DNA of 64,000 nt from Chitinophagaceae bacterium (GTDB lineage: Bacteria; Bacteroidota; Bacteroidia; Chitinophagales; Chitinophagaceae): assembly GCA_020403425.1 (NCBI GenBank), contig JADBXR010000018.1:1-64000 (forward strand). Reading direction: 5' to 3'. Each line of letters starts with the position of its first letter. The first letter of the stretch is position 1. The position numbers were made by a program, and so were the translations under genes. This document shows, in pieces, positions 35,452 to 45,039 of this stretch. The notes below the pieces were generated by a model. That model had not been told where the DNA came from. It worked only from the letters and a program-made list of their open reading frames with translations, and made no database searches.

Positions 35452-36483
35452 TTAAAGACTTCCGTTAAAATAATTCATCAATATCTTATATATCAAAGCC
35501 AACGGAAGTAATTCAACTGCACAAAGGTATAGTAAAAAATGTAAGGCGTTTACTTTCAATTTATTCCTGATGGCCGTGAATGAGACCCAGTAACGATACC
35601 CCAGCAGCAACAAGATGACCCCCAATGATATCGTAACGGCCACCTGAACGATAGCGGTGTTTGCGAAAGACAGTATCAGCAAAAAGGGGATCAGTATCAC
35701 ACCCAACACTTTGTTTACCAGGAAGACAACGAATACGTAAGATCCCGCGGCTTCTTTTGAATTGAAGACCCAGCCGGTGAATAGGAGGAACAGGTACTTA
35801 ACAAGGTATACCGCCAGCAACACCGATGCGGATCCCGCAGCCAGCCACCAGAAAGGGATATCGGTCCAGTTCTTATAACGGATCAGTAATGTGATGTACA
35901 GTCCGGCGCTGATCACAAATAAAAAGTTCATCAGCAAGGAGGCCAGGTTATCCTGCAATAGCTGGTCGCGGGTCTGTTTCTGCCGAAGGGATGTCTGGAA
36001 GAACAACAGGAACAGGTTGCGGAAATATTTGAAGAAAGCCGCCCGTATGAATGCCAGCACGAAGATGATACCTGCCATCAGGTAAAAGAGATCATCCTTC
36101 TGTTCACGCTGCCGGTAATCGATCAGCATGTACAATGCCGGCTTGTGCAAAGGCAGGTAGGGATGGGTTGCGTATTTGCGATAAGTGGAAGTGTCATATA
36201 CTGGCAGGGACACTTTCACGACAGACAGTTTGCGAACAGAATCGGCCCGCAGACTATCCTGTAGGGCCTGTGCCAATACCAGGCTGTCATTCTGCAAACT
36301 GGAGTCAGCCTCAGCCGGCACTACCTGTATGCTGTCTCTTACTACCGGCGCAGGTTGCAGGGGTGCGGCAGTTTTGCGGATGCGACTGGTCTCAGCACGG
36401 TTACCGCTATCCGTCTGGCCAAAACCACACACAGACAAACACAACAGCACACACGCCACCATTAAATACTTGGGACCAGACAT
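35452..36483 (-). CDS. DUF4271 membrane protein
   Basis: 343 residues from the ATG at 36483; an earlier start at 36573 has no support. A signal-like first helix (ends GFGQTD), a Ser/Ala/Asp-rich periplasmic segment (about 25-110), then six or seven hydrophobic helices (about 130-340). DUF4271 is a Bacteroidota-restricted family of unknown function, usually encoded just before hemD, as here. Divergent from hemW with 98 bases between them. Confidence 0.8.
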   Translation of the reverse strand: MSGPKYLMVACVLLCLSVCGFGQTDSGNRAETSRIRKTAAPLQPAPVVRDSIQVVPAEADSSLQNDSLVLAQALQDSLRADSVRKLSVVKVSLPVYDTSTYRKYATHPYLPLHKPALYMLIDYRQREQKDDLFYLMAGIIFVLAFIRAAFFKYFRNLFLLFFQTSLRQKQTRDQLLQDNLASLLMNFLFVISAGLYITLLIRYKNWTDIPFWWLAAGSASVLLAVYLVKYLFLLFTGWVFNSKEAAGSYVFVVFLVNKVLGVILIPFLLILSFANTAIVQVAVTISLGVILLLLGYRYWVSFTAIRNKLKVNALHFLLYLCAVELLPLALIYKILMNYFNGSL

Positions 36484-36581
36484 GCCGCAAAAATATTGAA
36501 TTGGTTTGATGTTTCGGATGAAAGCGGCAACAGAAATGGCCAGCGGGAAAAGAGTATGTTTGCAAACAATCATCCCTTTTT

Positions 36582-37703
36582 ATGGCTGGCATTTACCTAC
36601 ATATCCCTTTTTGCAGAAAAGCCTGCCATTACTGTAATTTTCATTTCTCCACCACACACCAGCGGATACCGGAGATGGTACAGGCGATCGGAAAGGAGAT
36701 GCTGCTGCGGAGGGACTATCTCAATGAAACCGTTGAAACGGTCTATCTGGGCGGAGGAACCCCATCCCTCCTGTCTGTGGCGGATCTGGAACAACTGTTA
36801 TCACCCTTGTACCAGCAGTATACGGTCAGTGCCAATGCTGAGATCACACTCGAAAGCAACCCGGATGACATTACTACAGCGAATCTTACTGCCTGGCGCA
36901 AACTGGGGATCAACCGTTTGAGTATCGGCATCCAGTCTTTTTTTGCTCAGGACCTGCAATGGATGAACCGGGCGCATACGGTTCAGCAGTCTATCCAGAG
37001 CATACAGCTGGCGCAAGCCGAAGGCTTCCACAACATCACCATCGACCTGATCTATGGCACGCCTGGCCTGACCGATGAGAACTGGGAACAGAATATCGAT
37101 ACTGCCTTGTCTTTACAGGTACCGCACTTATCCTGTTACGCCTTAACCGTTGAACCCAGAACCGCACTAGATAAAATGATCCATACCGGAAAAATACCCG
37201 ATGTGGATCCTGAACAACAGGCAAGACAATTCAGCATCCTTACCCAAAAAACAGCGATGGCTGGTATGGAACATTACGAGATCTCCAATTTTGCCCTTCC
37301 CGGTTTCAGAAGTAGGCACAACAGCAGCTACTGGCGGGGAAAAAACTACCTGGGTCTGGGGCCTTCTGCGCATTCATTCAACGGTCAAAGCAGACAATGG
37401 AATGTTTCGAACAACAGTCTGTACCTGGCCGCGCTGGCAAAGGAAGAACTGCCTTTTGAAGTTGAAACACTTACCGAAACGCAGCAAATGAATGAATACA
37501 TTATGACAGGGTTACGGACCATTGAAGGCGTTTCACTGACATATCTGACAGAACGTTGGGGTGATAGCAAAGCCCATACCTTACGGAAGAGCGCAGAAAA
37601 ATATATCCGGAATGGACAGGTGCGCCTGAACAACGATCATTTACAACTGGAACCCTCAGGAAAATTCTTTGCCGATGGGATCGCAGCAGACCTGTTTCAG
37701 TAA
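36582..37703 (+). CDS. hemW: Radical SAM haem chaperone HemW
   Basis: 373 residues. The radical SAM cluster motif is C-x3-C-x2-C (Cys11, Cys15, Cys18 in PFCRKACHYCNF). GGGTPSLL, NPDDIT and the SIGIQSFFAQDLQWMNRAH segment follow, with the HemW C-terminal domain from about 290 (NEYIMTGLRTIEGVS). HemW binds haem and passes it to target proteins; it is not the oxygen-independent coproporphyrinogen oxidase, which has a longer N-terminus. Divergent from DUF4271-hemD, which gives a small haem-related neighbourhood. Confidence 0.92.
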   Translation: MAGIYLHIPFCRKACHYCNFHFSTTHQRIPEMVQAIGKEMLLRRDYLNETVETVYLGGGTPSLLSVADLEQLLSPLYQQYTVSANAEITLESNPDDITTANLTAWRKLGINRLSIGIQSFFAQDLQWMNRAHTVQQSIQSIQLAQAEGFHNITIDLIYGTPGLTDENWEQNIDTALSLQVPHLSCYALTVEPRTALDKMIHTGKIPDVDPEQQARQFSILTQKTAMAGMEHYEISNFALPGFRSRHNSSYWRGKNYLGLGPSAHSFNGQSRQWNVSNNSLYLAALAKEELPFEVETLTETQQMNEYIMTGLRTIEGVSLTYLTERWGDSKAHTLRKSAEKYIRNGQVRLNNDHLQLEPSGKFFADGIAADLFQ

Positions 37704-37707
37704 ACAG

Positions 37708-37818
37708 TTATCTGCCGCCGGAATGCCCGAACAATCTTTTAACAACCTGCACGGTAATTATACCCACCATCAACAGCAACAACAGTTCGGGGTTCAATAT
37801 GGAGAAAGAGAAAGGCAT
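37708..37818 (-). CDS. Tiny membrane protein downstream of gpsA
   Basis: 36 codons from the ATG at 37818 to the TAA at 37708. The peptide is one membrane helix (LLLLLMVGIITVQVVKRLF) with a short basic tail. It starts 19 bases after the gpsA stop on the same strand and ends 4 bases from the hemW stop. Position and composition favour a real small protein in the gpsA transcript, but no homologue is known to me and the ribosome-binding site is weak. Confidence 0.4.
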   Translation of the reverse strand: MPFSFSILNPELLLLLMVGIITVQVVKRLFGHSGGR

Positions 37819-37837
37819 ATTTGAAGTTACGACAATC

Positions 37838-38842
37838 CTACACCAGAAATGTTTCTATTTTCTTAAATCCTTCCGAGGCGGGCAGTTGCTCCCAGAGGAT
37901 CTCATAGATAGCTGAAGCGATCGGCATTTCTGCCTGCATCTGCCTGTTCATCAGATGAATGCACTTGCTGGCATTGTATCCTTCGGCCACCATGTTCATC
38001 TCCAGCTGGGCTGCCCTTACCGAGTAACCCTTACCGATCATATTACCGAAAGTACGGTTACGGCTATAGAGTGAGTAACAGGTCACCAACAGGTCTCCCA
38101 GGTACACAGAGGCCGAATAATTATGCGTATCCGGCACACAGGGATCCGGTTCGTTGATTTTTTTCAGGAATCCCACCATTTCGTTGGCACTGTTGGCAAT
38201 GTACACACTCAGGAAGTTGTCGCCATACTCCAATCCATGTGCGATACCCGCGCCCAATGCATAGATATTCTTCAATACGGCAGCATACTGCACACCCAGC
38301 ACATCGTTATTGACCACCGTATTTATGTAGTCGGTCTTAAAAAAAGCAGCGATGGCCGATGTGACTGCAAGTTCTGTTCCCGAAAATGTGAGATAGGATA
38401 ATTTTTCAGCGGACACTTCTTCTGCATGACAGGGTCCGAGCAGGGTGAAATAATCCGTCAGCGGAAGGTCGAAATGTTTGGCCAGGTAATAGTTCATCAA
38501 CTCGTTTTCAGAGGGCAGGATGCCCTTTACGGCTGAAACGACCTTTTTCCCTTTCAGTAACGCAGGGGGTATCTGCGCAAGGGTCTGCTCCACAAAGGCA
38601 GAGGGAACTGCAATGACCAGCACTTCCGAATCAGTAACCACTTTCTGTATATCGCTATCGAGCTGCAGCAATGAAGGGTCAAAATAGGCGCCATGCAGGT
38701 AATGCGGGTTATGCCTTCTTTTCTGCATGAAAGCGATGCTCTCTTCGTTCCGCATCCACCACTGTATCCTGTTCCCGTTATCTGTAAGTATCTTAGCCAG
38801 GGCCGTGGCCCAACTGCCGCTCCCAATAATTCCAAACTGCAT
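37838..38842 (-). CDS. gpsA: NAD(P)H-dependent glycerol-3-phosphate dehydrogenase
   Basis: 334 residues, normal length. The Rossmann motif GIIGSGSWATAL (4-15) binds NAD(P)H; VIAVPSAFVEQTL and GPCHAEEVS lie in the N-terminal domain. The catalytic Lys region is KNIYALGAGIAHGLEYGDN (about 190-210). Reduces dihydroxyacetone phosphate to glycerol 3-phosphate for phospholipid synthesis. Transcribed on its own or with the tiny ORF downstream; the efflux genes upstream end 108 bases away. Confidence 0.95.
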   Translation of the reverse strand: MQFGIIGSGSWATALAKILTDNGNRIQWWMRNEESIAFMQKRRHNPHYLHGAYFDPSLLQLDSDIQKVVTDSEVLVIAVPSAFVEQTLAQIPPALLKGKKVVSAVKGILPSENELMNYYLAKHFDLPLTDYFTLLGPCHAEEVSAEKLSYLTFSGTELAVTSAIAAFFKTDYINTVVNNDVLGVQYAAVLKNIYALGAGIAHGLEYGDNFLSVYIANSANEMVGFLKKINEPDPCVPDTHNYSASVYLGDLLVTCYSLYSRNRTFGNMIGKGYSVRAAQLEMNMVAEGYNASKCIHLMNRQMQAEMPIASAIYEILWEQLPASEGFKKIETFLV

Positions 38843-38950
38843 GGCAATCGCATTTGATGATACTGCAAAAATACGAACACCCCTTCTTCAAAAGACAAAC
38901 GACAGGCAGAACCTGTCGTTTGTAGGAATATACCGGTATGTTGTTACCGC

Positions 38951-40312
38951 TTAATTCGATTTCTTCTCTTCAAAGAGTTTGTCTTTCGGGACCACCGTCA
39001 CCAGGTTCCCGTCTTTCAGGGTCTTACTCACAATGGAATAAGGTCCTGTGATCACTTCATCCCCGGCCTTCAGACCTTCCAGTATTTCGATATAGTTCAG
39101 GTCCTGGATAGCGGTCTTCACTTTCACCTTTTTCACTTTATTGTCTTTCTGTAACACGAACACCACTTCCTCGATACCATCATCTGCGCTGGCAGATTTG
39201 GTTTCCTCCTGTGGCTTCTTGTCATCTTTTTTATCGCCGGGTGCCGCATCTCCGTTCTTATCGCGTGTGGTGACCGCATTCAGAGCTACGGACAGTACAT
39301 TTTGTTTGGTGCGGGTCTGGATATCAGCACTGGCACTCATTCCCGGACGGAAAGGGAACCCTTTACCGGCAGCAACCAGGTCTTTGTAGCTTTCAGGTAA
39401 CAGGCGTATATGCACTTTATAGTTCGTTACTTCCGCACTGGAGTTGGATGTGGTCAAACCGCTGGTGCTCGGATTGGCGATCTTATACACCAGGCCTTTG
39501 AATTTACGGTTGGTATAAGCATCCACTTCCACCACAGCCGTATCGCCCAGTTTCACTTTAGGGATGTCGTTCTCGCCCACATCCACCCGCACTTCAATGC
39601 TGCGCATATCGGCCACGCGCATCATTTCGGTACCTACGTTAAAACTGTTACCGGCCACACGCTCGCCTTTTTTCACGTTCATCAGGCTGATCATACCATT
39701 CATCGGAGATACGATCACGGTACGGGAAAGGTCCTTATCCGCTTTCTGCAACTGCGCCTGTGCACTCTGAATAGAGGCTTCACTGCTCTTCAATCCTTCC
39801 CTGGCAGCATTGTAGTTGGCCTGTGCCGTTAGGTAATTCTGTTCCGACGTTTCAAATTCAGCGCGGGAAACCACTTTTTCATTGTAGAGTTTCTTTTGTC
39901 GCTCGTAAGTGTTCTTCAGGTTATCCAGGGTCGCTTTTAAACCGGCAAGACTGGCCGTTGAGTTAGACAACTGCGCTTTGCTCTGGTTCACACCCGCCGC
40001 CACCTGATCGCGCTGGGTAAGATAGATATCGGCATAGATACGGGCTAGCACCTGTCCTTTCCTTACACTATCTCCCTCATTCACGTTCAGTTCCACGATC
40101 TCACCACTGATATCCGGACTCACTTTCACCTCGATCTCAGGGTATACCTTTCCGCTTGCATTTACAGTTTCTATGATGGTTCGCAGTGCGGCCTTTTCAG
40201 AAGTCACCTTGATCCCTTCCTCTTTCCCAATGACACCGGCTTTTTTGAGCCCGATCAGTGCAACGATCAGGACAACCAAAGCAATAATGATCCAAAGCAA
40301 TTTTTTATTCAT
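38951..40312 (-). CDS. Efflux periplasmic adaptor (HlyD/MacA type)
   Basis: 453 residues. An N-terminal membrane anchor (about 4-22), a lipoyl/barrel-sandwich half (KVSPDISGEIVELNVNEGD, GQVLARIY), a long alpha-hairpin (about 85-200, QVAAGVNQSKAQL to LQKADKDL), the second lipoyl half (RTVIVSPMNGMISLMNVKKG) and beta-barrel and membrane-proximal domains. A Lys/Asp/Glu-rich insert (GDKKDDKKPQEET) sits near 365-385. It forms a tripartite pump with the TolC-like protein encoded 53 bases upstream; no inner-membrane transporter is next to it. Confidence 0.9.
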   Translation of the reverse strand: MNKKLLWIIIALVVLIVALIGLKKAGVIGKEEGIKVTSEKAALRTIIETVNASGKVYPEIEVKVSPDISGEIVELNVNEGDSVRKGQVLARIYADIYLTQRDQVAAGVNQSKAQLSNSTASLAGLKATLDNLKNTYERQKKLYNEKVVSRAEFETSEQNYLTAQANYNAAREGLKSSEASIQSAQAQLQKADKDLSRTVIVSPMNGMISLMNVKKGERVAGNSFNVGTEMMRVADMRSIEVRVDVGENDIPKVKLGDTAVVEVDAYTNRKFKGLVYKIANPSTSGLTTSNSSAEVTNYKVHIRLLPESYKDLVAAGKGFPFRPGMSASADIQTRTKQNVLSVALNAVTTRDKNGDAAPGDKKDDKKPQEETKSASADDGIEEVVFVLQKDNKVKKVKVKTAIQDLNYIEILEGLKAGDEVITGPYSIVSKTLKDGNLVTVVPKDKLFEEKKSN

Positions 40313-40365
40313 ACAACGTGTTTTCTTTTTGTCAGCCAGTTAATAATGGGTGGTACAATATCAAT

Positions 40366-41829
40366 TTATAATTTCATTCCCTTGCCTTTGTAAAACTCCA
40401 GCAGCTTCATCTTGAATACATAATCATATTGGTTGGTGAGTTGTGTGATCTTGGCCCTCAACAGGTTATTCTGGTTGGTGATCAGGTCAAGCGAACTGAG
40501 CAAACCCACTTCATAACGCTTCAAAGCAAAATCATAGGCTTTCTGTGCGCTTTCCACCTGTTTTTTACCGGCATTGAATTTCTGTAACGCCGTAACCGCA
40601 TTGGTATAGGCCGTATAGATATTCTGACGCAGGGTAAGATCCGCCGATTCTTTCTGCAGCTGGGCCGCTTTCACATTCAGTTGGGCGGTCTGGTAACTGG
40701 TACGTGCAGAGAAATTATTAAAAATGGGTATGCTCAGACTGATCCCCACGTTCTGACCGAAGTTGTTGCTCAGCTGGTCGCCCCACCCGTTCCACAGGTC
40801 GCCAAAACTTCTGGATTTCTGGCTCACCTTATATACCGGGCTCTGAACATAATAGTTCACGTTACTGATGTTCACGATCGGTTCGGCTCCGGTGATCGGA
40901 CCATATCCCTGAAAGGAAATGCCTGAAACCGTTTTAAAAGAATTGGAGAAGTTGGTCGAGAGGTTACCACCCAGGGTAAGGGTAGGATACATCAGGGCCC
41001 GGGATATCTGCACATTCTTTTCTGCTGCTTTGATGCGGAATTCATTGGCTTTCTGCTGCGGCTGCAGTTGCAAGGCGCTTTCGTACACGAGATTCGGCTG
41101 CAGTTCAGCAAAGGATTCGATGGGGATCTGGTCTACCGAAGGGGTTTCAATACCAAAAAGTACATCCACATCCAGGTTCAGCAGGCCACGCAGGTTCAGC
41201 AGGTTGGTCTCATAGTTACCTTTTGCCGTATAGTAATTACTGCTATCGGTAGCCAGTTGCGACTCTACTTCGGCCAGGTTCAGTTCGGGTAACACACCTG
41301 CATCCACCCTTTTGCGGGTGATCTCTATCTGGTTCTGTGTTTGTGCCAGCTGTACCTCACTGATCTTCACCTGCTCTTTGGCTGCCAGCACCTGCAGGTA
41401 ATAAGTGGCCACATTGAAAGAAATATCGTTGGAAGCTTTGGCCACATCCTGCAAAGCGGCCTGGGCATTGAACTGGGCCATTTGTACGGAGTTCCTGAGT
41501 TTTCCATAATTGTACAACTGGAAACCGGCATTCACGCCAAAGTTCTGGTACAGGAACTGGGAAGTGGAGAACACGTTGGTAGTAGGGTCAATGGATCGAC
41601 CGAAACGGACACCGGTACCTGAATTGGCATTGACGCTGGGATAGATATTGTATTTGGCCTGTTTTGCCTGCAATGCCGCGATCCTTGCCTGTATATCGGC
41701 CTGTTTGATCGAGATATTGAATTGAAGGGCATGTTCGATGCAATGACGGAGGTCCCAGTTATCGGATGCCCGCTGCGCAAAACCTTGCGCAACGATTGTG
41801 CAACATATCAGGGTCAAATACTTTCTCAT
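40366..41829 (-). CDS. TolC-family outer membrane efflux protein
   Basis: 487 residues from the ATG at 41829 (MRKYLTLICCTIVAQGFAQ signal). Two OEP repeats are visible: the first starts at DNWDLRHCIEHALQFNISIK, the second around the ISLSIPIFNNFSARTSYQTA segment, with the end YDYVFKMKLLEFYKG. Forms a trimeric outer membrane channel. It is the first gene of a two-gene unit with the adaptor. Substrate unknown. Confidence 0.9.
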   Translation of the reverse strand: MRKYLTLICCTIVAQGFAQRASDNWDLRHCIEHALQFNISIKQADIQARIAALQAKQAKYNIYPSVNANSGTGVRFGRSIDPTTNVFSTSQFLYQNFGVNAGFQLYNYGKLRNSVQMAQFNAQAALQDVAKASNDISFNVATYYLQVLAAKEQVKISEVQLAQTQNQIEITRKRVDAGVLPELNLAEVESQLATDSSNYYTAKGNYETNLLNLRGLLNLDVDVLFGIETPSVDQIPIESFAELQPNLVYESALQLQPQQKANEFRIKAAEKNVQISRALMYPTLTLGGNLSTNFSNSFKTVSGISFQGYGPITGAEPIVNISNVNYYVQSPVYKVSQKSRSFGDLWNGWGDQLSNNFGQNVGISLSIPIFNNFSARTSYQTAQLNVKAAQLQKESADLTLRQNIYTAYTNAVTALQKFNAGKKQVESAQKAYDFALKRYEVGLLSSLDLITNQNNLLRAKITQLTNQYDYVFKMKLLEFYKGKGMKL

Positions 41830-41913
41830 ATATAACAAAAATAACAGTTTCCCTACCACTTGCCTAAATTTTGGACAGGTGGAAAGGATAGGGTCTAAAC
41901 CGTTGAAAATATG

Positions 41914-43089
41914 TTATGAAAGGTCAGCAATAGCCTCAAAACCCCTCGAAAGGTCGGCCAAAAGGTAATCCGGCTCTTCCAACCCCACATATAACCGCAG
42001 GGAACGGTGCGCAGGATCGGCGGCATCGAAGGCCTCTGGCGGCATACCCGCACATTTGGGCAATATTAGCGATTCGTACCCGCCCCAGCTTACCGCCATC
42101 AGTATATGCTGTAATGATTCACAGAAAGTCTCGATGGTCGACCCTTTTTCCGCCTTCAGGTAAAAAGTCAGTAATCCGCAGGCCCCCGTCATCTGGCTAC
42201 GGGCCAGTTCGTACTGTGGAAAAGAGGGATCCAGCGGGAAGATCAGTTTTTCTACCCTTGGGTGTTGTTGCAGGAAACGAACCAACTCCCAGGTGGTACG
42301 GGTGATCCTTTCCAGCCTCGCCTGCAACGTGCGAAGACCACGGATCAGCAACCAGGCATTAAAAGGCTGGATACCAGAGCCTATGTTCATGTATTCGCTG
42401 TTGAAGATCCGCTCTATCATGGCACGGTTCCCTGTCAGTACCCCCGCCACCGTATCGCTGTGACCGGAAATGTATTTGGTAGCAGACTGCAACGACAGGT
42501 CAATGCCCATCGTGATGGGTTTCTGGTACAGTGGTGTACAATAACTGTTATCTATGATGGTAACTATACCGTGTTCTTTGGCCAATGCTGCCACCGCCCG
42601 CAGGTCCTGCAATTCATAAAACCAGCTATTGGGAGATTCGAGGTAGATCAGTGTGGTATTGGGCCGGATCGCTTTGGCGAAATTTTCTGTAAGGGTCCCA
42701 TCCACATAGGTCACCGTTACGTTGAACCTGGGCAGGATGACCTCGAACATCTTCACGGCCCAGGTATACGGATTTTTGACGCTTATGATATGGTCGCCAC
42801 TTTTTACATTGGCCAATACTGCAGCGAAAATAGCCGCAGCGCCACTGTTAAAAACCAGGCAGTCCTCGGCTTCGTCAAGGGCGGCCAGTTTTTTCCGGAG
42901 GATCTCAACGGTGGGGTTCAGTCCGCGGCTATATAGCCAGGTGGAGTATTCATCCTCAAAAGACTTTCGCAGGTCGGCCACTTTCGAAAAAGCAAAATTG
43001 CTGGTCTGCACAATGGGCGGCGCAACGGCGCGGAAATATTCATCGCGGTGTTCGCCCAGTTCATTCAGGATATAGGAGAGTTCGTCCAT
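41914..43089 (-). CDS. Cys/Met metabolism PLP-dependent enzyme
   Basis: 391 residues, fold-type I, gamma-synthase/lyase family. PLP features: FNSGAAAIFAAVL (phosphate loop), YLESPNSWFYEL, TIIDNSYCTPLYQKP (pyridine ring Asp) and the Schiff-base Lys in SATKYISGHSDT. A late YVGLEEPDYLLADLSRGF motif is shared by cystathionine gamma-synthase, beta-lyase and methionine gamma-lyase, and these cannot be separated by eye. Lies 2 bases after an amino-acid permease gene, so it probably acts on the imported amino acid. Confidence 0.85.
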   Translation of the reverse strand: MDELSYILNELGEHRDEYFRAVAPPIVQTSNFAFSKVADLRKSFEDEYSTWLYSRGLNPTVEILRKKLAALDEAEDCLVFNSGAAAIFAAVLANVKSGDHIISVKNPYTWAVKMFEVILPRFNVTVTYVDGTLTENFAKAIRPNTTLIYLESPNSWFYELQDLRAVAALAKEHGIVTIIDNSYCTPLYQKPITMGIDLSLQSATKYISGHSDTVAGVLTGNRAMIERIFNSEYMNIGSGIQPFNAWLLIRGLRTLQARLERITRTTWELVRFLQQHPRVEKLIFPLDPSFPQYELARSQMTGACGLLTFYLKAEKGSTIETFCESLQHILMAVSWGGYESLILPKCAGMPPEAFDAADPAHRSLRLYVGLEEPDYLLADLSRGFEAIADLS

Positions 43090-43091
43090 AC

Positions 43092-44447
43092 TTATTGGTC
43101 TTTAGCCGACAGATCGGTGCCGATCGCGGGATTCAGTTTCTTTGATATAAAATAGATCACCATGAATGCCGCCAGTACAGCAGCGCCAACCAACGCGGTA
43201 TCAGGGGTCTGCATGGCAATGCTGATACCCACAAACAGATAGGCGCCCATGAAGATCAATGGTATCCAGGGATAGAATTTCATTTTAAAGATACCGGTAC
43301 CATCCAGGTGCCTGGTCCTCTTCCGTAATACGAAAATGGTAGCGCTGGATGCCACCATACCGAAACAATCCAGAAAAATAGTGAAGTTGAGGATCTTATC
43401 GAAGGTCTGTGCAAAGAACAGAATGATGATACACATGGCAGCGAATACCGTCAGTGAAATGGTGAGCACCTCATTCTTCGGGTTCTGACGGGAGAAGACC
43501 TTTGGCAATACGCCTTCATTACTCATGGCATACATCACCCTCGGATTACTCATCAGCAGGGCATTCACATAGGCCAATACACCAAAGAAGAGAAAGAACG
43601 CGAATATATCGGCACCTGTTTTGCCAAATACCTTTTCCATCAGTACATATGCGATCTCCTTTTCGGCTTTCATGTTATCGAAGCCAACGATCGAATAGTA
43701 ACTGAGATTGGCCAGCAGGTACAAACCGATGATGATGGCGATACCGATGAAGATACCCCTCGGGATATTTTTAGCCGGTTTATCCACCTCGTTGCCAAAA
43801 TTGATGGTCTGCTGGTAACCGCCATACGTAAAGGATACGGCAATAAGACTCACGCCCAGGCTCTGTATCCAGCTCATTTCAGGAACCGGTGTACTGGCTA
43901 CTGCGGCAGTGGCTGCAACATCCTGGTGCGGAAAAAACAAGGCCAGGATCAATACCACGATCATACCGATCTTGATGAGCATCAGCATGTTCTGGGCACG
44001 GGAGCTCATGCGCAATCCACGCAGGTTGATGAGGTAAAACACCAGTATGGCCGCACAGCTCAGTAATGCCTTATCAATATCCGTCTGGATAAAAGAAGGG
44101 AAGAGTTTGGCGATATAGCCACTTCCGATCAGCGCCACACCGCTCAGACTGGCAGCATTACTGATGAGTATGATACAATTGATGGCAAATGCGATACTGG
44201 GATGATAGGCATATGAGAAGATCTTATAGTAACCGCCCGTTACAGGATAACGGCTGCCGATCTCAGCATAGGTCAGTGCACCGCATAAAGCAAAGAATCC
44301 GCCCAGCAGCCAGGCAGTGAAATATACCGAGGGTTCAATGGCATGTTTGGCACTGGTAGCGGCCGTTCTGAAAATACCCATGCCGATCACCAGGCCCACC
44401 ACGATCATGGTGAAACTGAAAAGATTGAGTTTCTGTTTTCCGTGCAT
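43092..44447 (-). CDS. APC-family amino acid permease
   Basis: 451 residues with about 12 hydrophobic helices. Family signs: an N-terminal GLVIGMGIFRTAA unwound helix 1, GALTYAEIGSRYPVTGGYYK in the helix 3 region, and FTYGGYQQTINFGNEVDKPA in helices 6-7. Inner membrane importer or exchanger of an amino acid. Its stop is 2 bases before the PLP enzyme start, so they form an operon. A TACATTTA -7 box lies 17 bases upstream. Confidence 0.9.
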   Translation of the reverse strand: MHGKQKLNLFSFTMIVVGLVIGMGIFRTAATSAKHAIEPSVYFTAWLLGGFFALCGALTYAEIGSRYPVTGGYYKIFSYAYHPSIAFAINCIILISNAASLSGVALIGSGYIAKLFPSFIQTDIDKALLSCAAILVFYLINLRGLRMSSRAQNMLMLIKIGMIVVLILALFFPHQDVAATAAVASTPVPEMSWIQSLGVSLIAVSFTYGGYQQTINFGNEVDKPAKNIPRGIFIGIAIIIGLYLLANLSYYSIVGFDNMKAEKEIAYVLMEKVFGKTGADIFAFFLFFGVLAYVNALLMSNPRVMYAMSNEGVLPKVFSRQNPKNEVLTISLTVFAAMCIIILFFAQTFDKILNFTIFLDCFGMVASSATIFVLRKRTRHLDGTGIFKMKFYPWIPLIFMGAYLFVGISIAMQTPDTALVGAAVLAAFMVIYFISKKLNPAIGTDLSAKDQ

Positions 44448-44464
44448 ACAATCTGATATGGCTT

Positions 44465-44472
44465 TAAATGTA
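44465..44472 (-). promoter_or_regulatory. -7 box of the permease operon
   Basis: The reverse complement reads TACATTTA, 7/8 of TAnnTTTG, 17 bases before the permease ATG. Confidence 0.4.
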
Positions 44473-44681
44473 GGAAACTTCAGGGAAACGGCCGGTGTGA
44501 ATCGGCGATCGCAGCACTGAAAAGGTGAAAGAAGAATAAGAACAGAACTCTGCTGGAGAAAAGATTCCTGTTGTTATTTTCTGCAGATGCCAACCCTTAC
44601 ATGCATCTTTGATGAAATAAGTTTTCAACTTAGCGTGCAAAACTTAGACAACAATTAATCGTATTCTTCCGGGCAGCCCTT

Positions 44682-44689
44682 TACATTTG
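44682..44689 (+). promoter_or_regulatory. -7 box upstream of the cobalamin riboswitch
   Basis: TACATTTG is a full match to TAnnTTTG and lies 9 bases before the start of the riboswitch fold, as expected for a transcript that begins with the aptamer. No clear -33 TTG is seen. Confidence 0.55.
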
Positions 44690-44697
44690 CCCCCGTA

Positions 44698-44912
44698 TTT
44701 GGTTCCCGCCTCAAACGGGATTAAAAGGGAAGTCCGGTGTAATTCCGGCGCTATCCCCGTAGCTGTAAGCTGTAAACGTGAGCACAGTTGGTGATGATTT
44801 CTAAAGATCCGCACTGACACTCTCACGGCTGATGAATCTGCAAACCACTTTTCCGTGAACACGGAATGGGAAGGTCCTCATCAAGCCAGCAAGCCAGAAG
44901 ACCTGCCAGGTG
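44698..44912 (+). ncRNA. Cobalamin (B12) riboswitch
   Basis: Conserved aptamer blocks appear in order: GGGATTAAAAGGGAA, then CCGGTGTAATTCCGG with GCTATCCCCG, AGCTGTAAGCTGT, a variable arm, AATGGGAAGG, and the B12 box AAGCCAGAAGACCTGCC at about 44891-44907. The aptamer is followed by a 127-base leader up to the btuB ATG. Binding of adenosylcobalamin should shut down the receptor gene. The exact outer boundaries are approximate. Confidence 0.92.
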
Positions 44913-45039
44913 CCCATTTATCATTCACGGCTTTCGGGTGAAAAGCATGGAATGTAAAAGGCCTGCTGCAGCGGCCGTTTATATTTCTCCGTTTTTTTAT
45001 TTTCCTGAAAGCTCATTGTTACACTCAAAAACAACAACA

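Noticed and set aside
44644..44862. 72-codon minus ORF in the cobalamin riboswitch
   Set aside because: The bases are explained by the conserved aptamer on the plus strand.
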